9,725 nucleotides of DNA, taken from positions 1 through 9,725 of the forward strand of contig CAMBYR010000061.1 of assembly GCA_945872375.1 (NCBI GenBank). Direction: 5' to 3'. A program made the translations under genes and the position numbers. Under the pieces are notes generated by a model. It was not told the origin of the DNA, made no database searches, and saw nothing but the letters and a program-made list of their open reading frames with translations. Below are positions 6,404-9,725 of the stretch, one piece after another. This DNA comes from an uncultured Blautia sp. (GTDB lineage: Bacteria > Bacillota > Clostridia > Lachnospirales > Lachnospiraceae). Position 1 is the first letter of the stretch. Every line of letters starts with the position of its first letter.

Positions 6404-7377
6404 GCTTTTTTACCTCCTTTTCCAAATGCAACAGGACGGGTAAAGCGCTCAATGATCGGAACAAGCAGGTTACAGAAGATAATTGCATAGGATACGCCTT
6501 CTGCGGAACCGCCGAATAAACGGAAGACTGCTGTCACGATACCAAGAATACATCCATACACGATCTGTCCTTTTGGCGTAATGGGAGTGGTTACATAGTC
6601 GGTAGCCATAAACCATGCACCGAGCATCAGTCCGCCGCCAAAGAGATGGCTGAGAAGATAATTTCCATCAAAGCCCATTCCGGAAAACAGCATGTAAAGG
6701 ATTACAAATACGGCAAAGCTGCCTATGTATGTCAGCGGCACCTTCAGATCGATTACCTTAAACACAAGAAGGATCACTGCACCGATCAGAATTGCCAGGG
6801 CTGAGGTTTCTCCTATGGTACCCTGGATGTTTCCAAGGAACAGATTTTTTACGGGAACGGAAGATTCCACAAATCCCTGAGCCTTCAGCGCTGCCAGAGG
6901 AGTGGCACCTGTCACTGCGTCTACCACGCCTTTATAGTTTTCCCCAACAGAAAAATTCGTCATTTTTCCTGCAAAGGAAATCATCAGGAAGCATCTTCCC
7001 GCAAGAGCCGGGTTCATAAAGTTCTGTCCCAGTCCGCCGAAAAGCTGTTTTACGATAATGATCGCCACCGCACTGCCGAGCACCGGGATCCACAGCGGGA
7101 TATTCGGAGGCATGTTCAGGCCCAGAAGAAGACCTGTTACGACAGCACTGAAATCTGTAATTGTATTTGGCTTATGCATAAAATGATCATACAGCCACTC
7201 AAATAACACACTGGATCCTACGGATACCAGAATGACCAGAAGGGCATGCAGGCCGAAATTCCATACACCAAACAACGTGGTGGGAAGAAGGGCAATTACC
7301 ACAAGCTGCATGATTCTGCCTGTTGTCATCTTATCCCTTACATGGGGATTGGATGATACATTTAACATATGTTCCAT
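6400..7377 (-). CDS. rnfD: Rnf electron transport complex subunit RnfD (covalent FMN membrane protein)
   Basis: RnfD is a polytopic subunit (325 residues, roughly nine to ten helices) related to NqrB and central to ion translocation. The start LNVSSNPHVRDK is the family N-terminus. VTGATPLAAL contains Thr159, the predicted attachment site for a covalent FMN. GGLGQNFMNPALAGRCFL (114-131) and MATDYVTTP are conserved family segments. I start at ATG 7377 because GGGGAGG lies 7 nt upstream. The frame is open for 38 more codons to 7491, but that extension runs through the end of rnfC and does not look like RnfD. The gap to the rnfC stop is 14 nt. The stop overlaps the rnfG start. Confidence 0.96.
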   Translation of the reverse strand: MEHMLNVSSNPHVRDKMTTGRIMQLVVIALLPTTLFGVWNFGLHALLVILVSVGSSVLFEWLYDHFMHKPNTITDFSAVVTGLLLGLNMPPNIPLWIPVLGSAVAIIIVKQLFGGLGQNFMNPALAGRCFLMISFAGKMTNFSVGENYKGVVDAVTGATPLAALKAQGFVESSVPVKNLFLGNIQGTIGETSALAILIGAVILLVFKVIDLKVPLTYIGSFAVFVILYMLFSGMGFDGNYLLSHLFGGGLMLGAWFMATDYVTTPITPKGQIVYGCILGIVTAVFRLFGGSAEGVSYAIIFCNLLVPIIERFTRPVAFGKGGKKA

Positions 7378-7384
7378 TTTTCTA

Positions 7385-7391
7385 CCTCCCC
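7385..7391 (-). promoter_or_regulatory. Ribosome binding site that fixes the rnfD start
   Basis: GGGGAGG on the minus strand lies immediately after the rnfC stop and 7 nt before ATG 7377. It rules out the upstream in-frame extension to 7491 as the natural start. Confidence 0.8.
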
Positions 7392-8708
7392 TTATTTCTT
7401 CCTGCGGCTGGCGAGCACCATTTTTCTCATGGACTTGATGCTCTGGGTCAGCGGTCTCTTGGCCGGACAGATGTAACTGCAGCAGCCGCATTCACAGCAT
7501 TCCATTCCGTCGAATTTCTGGAATGCTTCCATGTCTCCGTGCTGGGCAAAGGTTGCCAGCCGGGCCGGGAGAACATGGCCGGGACAGACGCTGACACATC
7601 GTCCGCAGTTGATGCATGCCGTCTCCTGTGCCTGAGACACCGGATCCTCCTGCATACAGAGAAATGCGGAAGTGGTTTTTGTGCAGGGTACATTTAACTG
7701 ATAAAGAGCAAATCCCATCATCGGACCGCCGGAAATAACCTTCGCGGCATTGTTTTTCAGTCCGCCTGCGGCATTGATCAGCTCTTCCATGCAGGTTCCC
7801 GTGAGCACCGTAAAGTTTCTCGGCTGCTGAATGCCGTCGCCGGTAACGGTCACGATACGGCTCATAACAGGCATGCCAAGAAGGACCGCCTGATAAACGG
7901 CAACGACAGTATCCACATTGTCTACCACACAGCCCACATCTGCAGGAAGCATGGTGGAATTGATCTCCCTTCCTGTGGTGGCGTAGATCAGGCAGCGCTC
8001 ACCGCCCTGCGGATATTTGGTCTTTACTTCCTTCACTTCCATACGGGACTCATTTTTCACGAGCTCCTGAAGCTTTGCAACGCAGTCCGGCTTATTGTCT
8101 TCGATACAGATAAAGCCTTTTGCATGATCGAAAAGCTTCAGCATTACCCGAAGTCCTTCGATGATCTTCTCCGGTTCTTCCAGCATTCTCCGGTAATCAC
8201 TGGTAAGATACGGTTCGCACTCTGCACCGTTTACCAGCACATATTCAATCTTTGACGGATCCTTCGGTGCCAGCTTTACGTGTGTGGGGAAACCTGCTCC
8301 GCCCATTCCCACAACGCCGCCTGCCTGGATTCGTTTGAGAATCTCTTCTTTTGAAAGATCCTCCAGCTTTGCAGGCGTGAATTCTACAGCATCATACTTC
8401 TGGTCGTTTTCAATGATAATGCAGTTTACCATTGAGCCCGTTGCATTGAGACGGCTTTCGATGCCTTTGACAGTCCCCGATACAGACGAATGAATCGCTG
8501 CGGATACAAATCCGCCGGCGTCTGCAATTTTCTGTCCCACAAGCACATGGTCCCCTTTGGCTACAGCCGGAACAGCCGGTGCTCCAATATGCTGGGAAAG
8601 CGGATATACCATCTCTCCCTGGGGAAGATATTGTTCGATCGGATGGCTCTTGGACAGCTCTTTTCCGTCATAAGGATGAATTCCACCCCTAAAGGTTAAA
8701 AGTCCCAT
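7392..8708 (-). CDS. rnfC: Rnf electron transport complex subunit RnfC (NADH-binding)
   Basis: RnfC is the peripheral cytoplasmic subunit where NAD+ is reduced, or NADH oxidised. It has 438 residues. The N-terminal domain (LTFRGGIHP, 4-12) is followed by the NADH/FMN-binding glycine loop GVVGMGGAGFPTHVK (131-145) and NGAECEPYLTSDYR (160-173), features shared with Complex I NuoF. Two [4Fe-4S] motifs lie near the end: Cys365/368/371/375 (CINCGRCVSVCP) and Cys404/407/410/414 (CECGCCSYICP, with extra Cys405 and Cys409). The basic C-terminus ends ASRRKK. AGGAGG lies 9 nt before the ATG. It is the first gene of the operon, behind a 197-bp intergenic region with promoters and leader structure. The stop is followed by the rnfD ribosome site. 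Confidence 0.97.
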   Translation of the reverse strand: MGLLTFRGGIHPYDGKELSKSHPIEQYLPQGEMVYPLSQHIGAPAVPAVAKGDHVLVGQKIADAGGFVSAAIHSSVSGTVKGIESRLNATGSMVNCIIIENDQKYDAVEFTPAKLEDLSKEEILKRIQAGGVVGMGGAGFPTHVKLAPKDPSKIEYVLVNGAECEPYLTSDYRRMLEEPEKIIEGLRVMLKLFDHAKGFICIEDNKPDCVAKLQELVKNESRMEVKEVKTKYPQGGERCLIYATTGREINSTMLPADVGCVVDNVDTVVAVYQAVLLGMPVMSRIVTVTGDGIQQPRNFTVLTGTCMEELINAAGGLKNNAAKVISGGPMMGFALYQLNVPCTKTTSAFLCMQEDPVSQAQETACINCGRCVSVCPGHVLPARLATFAQHGDMEAFQKFDGMECCECGCCSYICPAKRPLTQSIKSMRKMVLASRRKK

Positions 8709-8746
8709 ATGTATTTCCCTCCTTCATGAATGATCACTTTATTCAT
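8696..8746 (-). CDS. Possible 16-codon upstream ORF overlapping the rnfC start
   Basis: ATG at 8746 opens a 16-residue frame (MNKVIIHEGGKYIWDF) that ends at TAA 8696-8698. It overlaps the rnfC start by 13 nt in another frame. AAAGGA lies about 11 nt upstream, a usable but not ideal ribosome site. Codons 8-10 contain the rnfC AGGAGG itself, so ribosomes on this ORF would occupy the rnfC initiation region. The peptide resembles nothing I know. It may be a coupling or attenuating leader peptide, or chance. Confidence 0.3.
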   Translation of the reverse strand: MNKVIIHEGGKYIWDF

Positions 8747-8747
8747 G
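8725..8747 (-). promoter_or_regulatory. Hairpin next to the rnfC ribosome binding site
   Basis: CATGAAT (8741-8747) and ATTCATG (8725-8731) form a perfect 7-bp stem around a 9-nt loop on the minus strand. It ends 2 nt before AGGAGG. The same stretch can be read as a tandem repeat, with AGTGAT followed by CATGAA occurring twice. The hairpin overlaps the upstream ORF's start codon and part of a second possible pairing, so it may switch with it. Confidence 0.45.
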
Positions 8748-8803
8748 TAATCACTGTTCCTTTTCGTCGCAAAAACATGTTTTGCCGGATTACAGCCGAA
8801 CAG
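8746..8803 (-). promoter_or_regulatory. Candidate structured leader RNA with pseudoknot-type pairing upstream of rnfC
   Basis: In the rnf leader, CUGUUC (8798-8803) is complementary to GAACAG (8754-8759), and UGUAAUC (8788-8794) is complementary to GAUUACA (8746-8752). The segments run a-b-a'-b', so both pairings together would be a pseudoknot; singly they are alternatives. Between them GCAAAA...UUUUGC (8769-8785) forms a 6-bp hairpin. I do not recognise a known riboswitch class. Complementary segments this short can arise by chance in 100 nt, so confidence is low. Confidence 0.35.
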
Positions 8804-8816
8804 CAACTCTATCTAT

Positions 8817-8845
8817 ACTATACCTCTTTTTATGAAAAAATTCAC
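8817..8845 (-). promoter_or_regulatory. Candidate second rnf promoter (P2)
   Basis: On the minus strand GTGAAT (8840-8845) and TATAGT (8817-8822) are separated by 17 bp. The -10 is good (5/6) and the -35 is weak (3/6). It would give a leader of about 100 nt. Confidence 0.4.
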
Positions 8846-8863
8846 TATCATTTTATCATATTT

Positions 8864-8883
8864 TTGTGTATAATTAAATACAA
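8864..8883. promoter_or_regulatory. Imperfect Rex-like palindrome between divergent promoters
   Basis: This 20-bp element, TTGTGTATAATTAAATACAA, matches its own reverse complement at 16 of 20 positions. It has TTGT and ACAA ends spaced like redox-regulator Rex operators. The inner half-site bases deviate from the Rex consensus, especially on the right. It covers the -35 of rnf P1 and the -10 of the divergent gene, where a repressor would affect both. Assignment to Rex is inference. Confidence 0.35.
8869..8874 (+). promoter_or_regulatory. -10 box for the YprB-like gene
   Basis: A perfect TATAAT on the plus strand lies 31 bp before ATG 8906. No good -35 is seen (CTATCA at 18-bp spacing is a 3/6 match). 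It lies inside the spacer of the divergent rnf promoter P1, so the two promoters probably compete for polymerase. Confidence 0.5.
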
Positions 8884-8905
8884 TCCACGAAAGGAAAACC
8901 ATTTT

Positions 8906-9725
8906 ATGATTGTTAAAAAAATGCCTATTTTAAAGGGCTTTTCAGGGCTTGAGAGTGTTAAATTTTTATCGAAAAAAATTGTATCTGAGAACAATTTCAG
9001 GCCGGTCTTTTACGATATCGAAACTACAGGATTATCACAATATTCATCTTTTTTGTATCTGATCGGGGCTGTTGTCCGGGAAGGTTCTCAGTGGATGCTC
9101 CATCAATGGATGATAGAAAAAGAAAGCGAGGAAAAAGAGCTTCTCTGCATTTTTTCTGATTTTATAAAAAACTATACTCTTTCTATTCAGTATAACGGCG
9201 ATCATTTTGATCAGCCCTATCTGGAAGCACGATGCAGCGTTTATGGTCTTCCGTCTCCTTTTTCATCGATTCCTTCCCTGGATCTCTACCAGACGCTGAA
9301 GCCCTGCAAGGCCCTGTTAAAGCTTCCCGGTATGAAGCAGCCTCAGCTTGAGGCCTTTCTCGGACTTCCCCGAAGACTTTTCTGTGATGGAAGGGAAGGA
9401 ATCCGCTGCTTCCGTTCTTATCTGAAAACTCCCTGTGAAGAAACCGCGCAGGAGCTCCTCGGACATAATGCGGAGGATCTGACAGGTCTTCTGGATATTA
9501 CGCAGCTGCTTTCCTGTCTCTGTCTCTGGGACGGTCGTTACCGTTGTGTTCAGGCATCCAGAGAGGACGATGCCGTTTTGTTTCTCCTTAAGCCCATGGA
9601 ACCGTTTCCTGTCCTGTTTTCCAACGGAAACGGGCATCTGTATCTTTCCGGCCGGCAGAATGAGCTTCGAGTCCTGGTTCCGCTGAATCAGGGACGCCTT
9701 CAGCAGTTTTATGAAAATTACAGAG
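8906..9725 (+). CDS. YprB-like ribonuclease H-fold protein, C-terminus cut by window edge
   Basis: The frame is open for 273 codons from ATG 8906 to the right edge. AAGGA lies 10 nt upstream. The N-terminal half has a DnaQ-like exonuclease pattern: FYDIETTGL (Exo I; Asp37, Glu39), QYNGDHFDQPYL (Exo II; Asn97, Asp99, Asp102) and GHNAEDLTGLLDI (Exo III-like; His187, Asp191). This matches the RNase_H_2 domain of B. subtilis YprB-type proteins, whose substrate is not established. All visible acidic catalytic positions are kept, so nuclease activity is plausible. The remaining part (about 200-273) is less distinctive. It is transcribed divergently from the rnf operon and shares its promoter region. 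Confidence 0.85.
   Translation, partial: MIVKKMPILKGFSGLESVKFLSKKIVSENNFRPVFYDIETTGLSQYSSFLYLIGAVVREGSQWMLHQWMIEKESEEKELLCIFSDFIKNYTLSIQYNGDHFDQPYLEARCSVYGLPSPFSSIPSLDLYQTLKPCKALLKLPGMKQPQLEAFLGLPRRLFCDGREGIRCFRSYLKTPCEETAQELLGHNAEDLTGLLDITQLLSCLCLWDGRYRCVQASREDDAVLFLLKPMEPFPVLFSNGNGHLYLSGRQNELRVLVPLNQGRLQQFYENYR

Larger units (their letters stand above)
8855..8883 (-). promoter_or_regulatory. Candidate main rnf promoter (P1)
   Basis: On the minus strand TTGTAT (8878-8883) and TATGAT (8855-8860) are separated by exactly 17 bp and lie in AT-rich DNA. The start would fall near 8848, giving a leader of about 140 nt before rnfC. The -35 box is part of an imperfect palindrome at 8864-8883 and overlaps the promoter region of the divergent plus-strand gene. 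Confidence 0.6.

Noticed and set aside
7378..7491. N-terminal extension of rnfD to 7491
   Set aside because: It is the rnfC 3' end read in another frame. A strong ribosome site and the conserved RnfD N-terminus place the start at 7377.
7323..7697. Plus-strand open frame opposite the rnfC/rnfD junction
   Set aside because: It is antisense to strongly supported rnfC and rnfD, with no motif or ribosome site.
9317..9637. Minus-strand open frame of 106 codons
   Set aside because: It lies wholly opposite the YprB-like gene, whose catalytic motifs are clear. The composition looks like an antisense shadow.

Overview
The window looks like a chromosomal segment of an anaerobic, low-to-moderate GC Firmicute, most likely a clostridium of the Lachnospiraceae type. 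The evidence is a six-gene Rnf operon in the clostridial order C-D-G-E-A-B, strong AGGAGG-type ribosome binding sites, tight gene packing, and a ruvA-ruvB-zapA-U32 block. No mobile element, tRNA, rRNA or CRISPR array is visible. The content is core metabolism and housekeeping rather than an accessory island.

Layout, read in the direction of transcription (minus strand, from high to low coordinates): a regulatory intergenic region (about 8709-8905) drives rnfC, rnfD, rnfG, rnfE, rnfA and rnfB (8708 down to 3680). The genes are coupled by ATGA overlaps or gaps of 14 nt or less. A long hairpin (3627-3663) closes the operon. It is followed at once by a small membrane-anchored NusG-domain-II protein (3249-3608). 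Next come ruvA and ruvB behind their own sigma-A-like promoter, then zapA behind another promoter. A classic intrinsic terminator with a UUCG loop lies at 928-957. The last gene is a U32-family protein whose C-terminus runs off the left edge. On the plus strand, a YprB-like RNase H-fold protein starts at 8906 and runs off the right edge. It is divergent from rnfC.

How the genes work together: RnfB/C/D/G/E/A form the membrane ferredoxin:NAD+ oxidoreductase. RnfB receives electrons from ferredoxin. They cross the membrane through the RnfA/RnfE iron-sulfur pair, pass the covalent flavins of RnfG and RnfD, and return to NAD at RnfC while Na+ or H+ is pumped. RuvA and RuvB are the Holliday-junction migration motor. 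ZapA is an FtsZ-ring stabiliser. The U32 protein is best read as an RlhA/TrhP-like RNA hydroxylation factor rather than a protease.

No wholly new system is evident. The most interesting part is the 200-bp rnfC / RNase H-like intergenic region. It holds overlapping divergent promoters, an imperfect Rex-like palindrome, leader segments complementary in a pseudoknot order, an RBS-proximal hairpin, and a 16-codon upstream ORF that overlaps the rnfC start. Secondary points are a four-cysteine tail on RnfE and the NusG-II gene placed just past the Rnf terminator.
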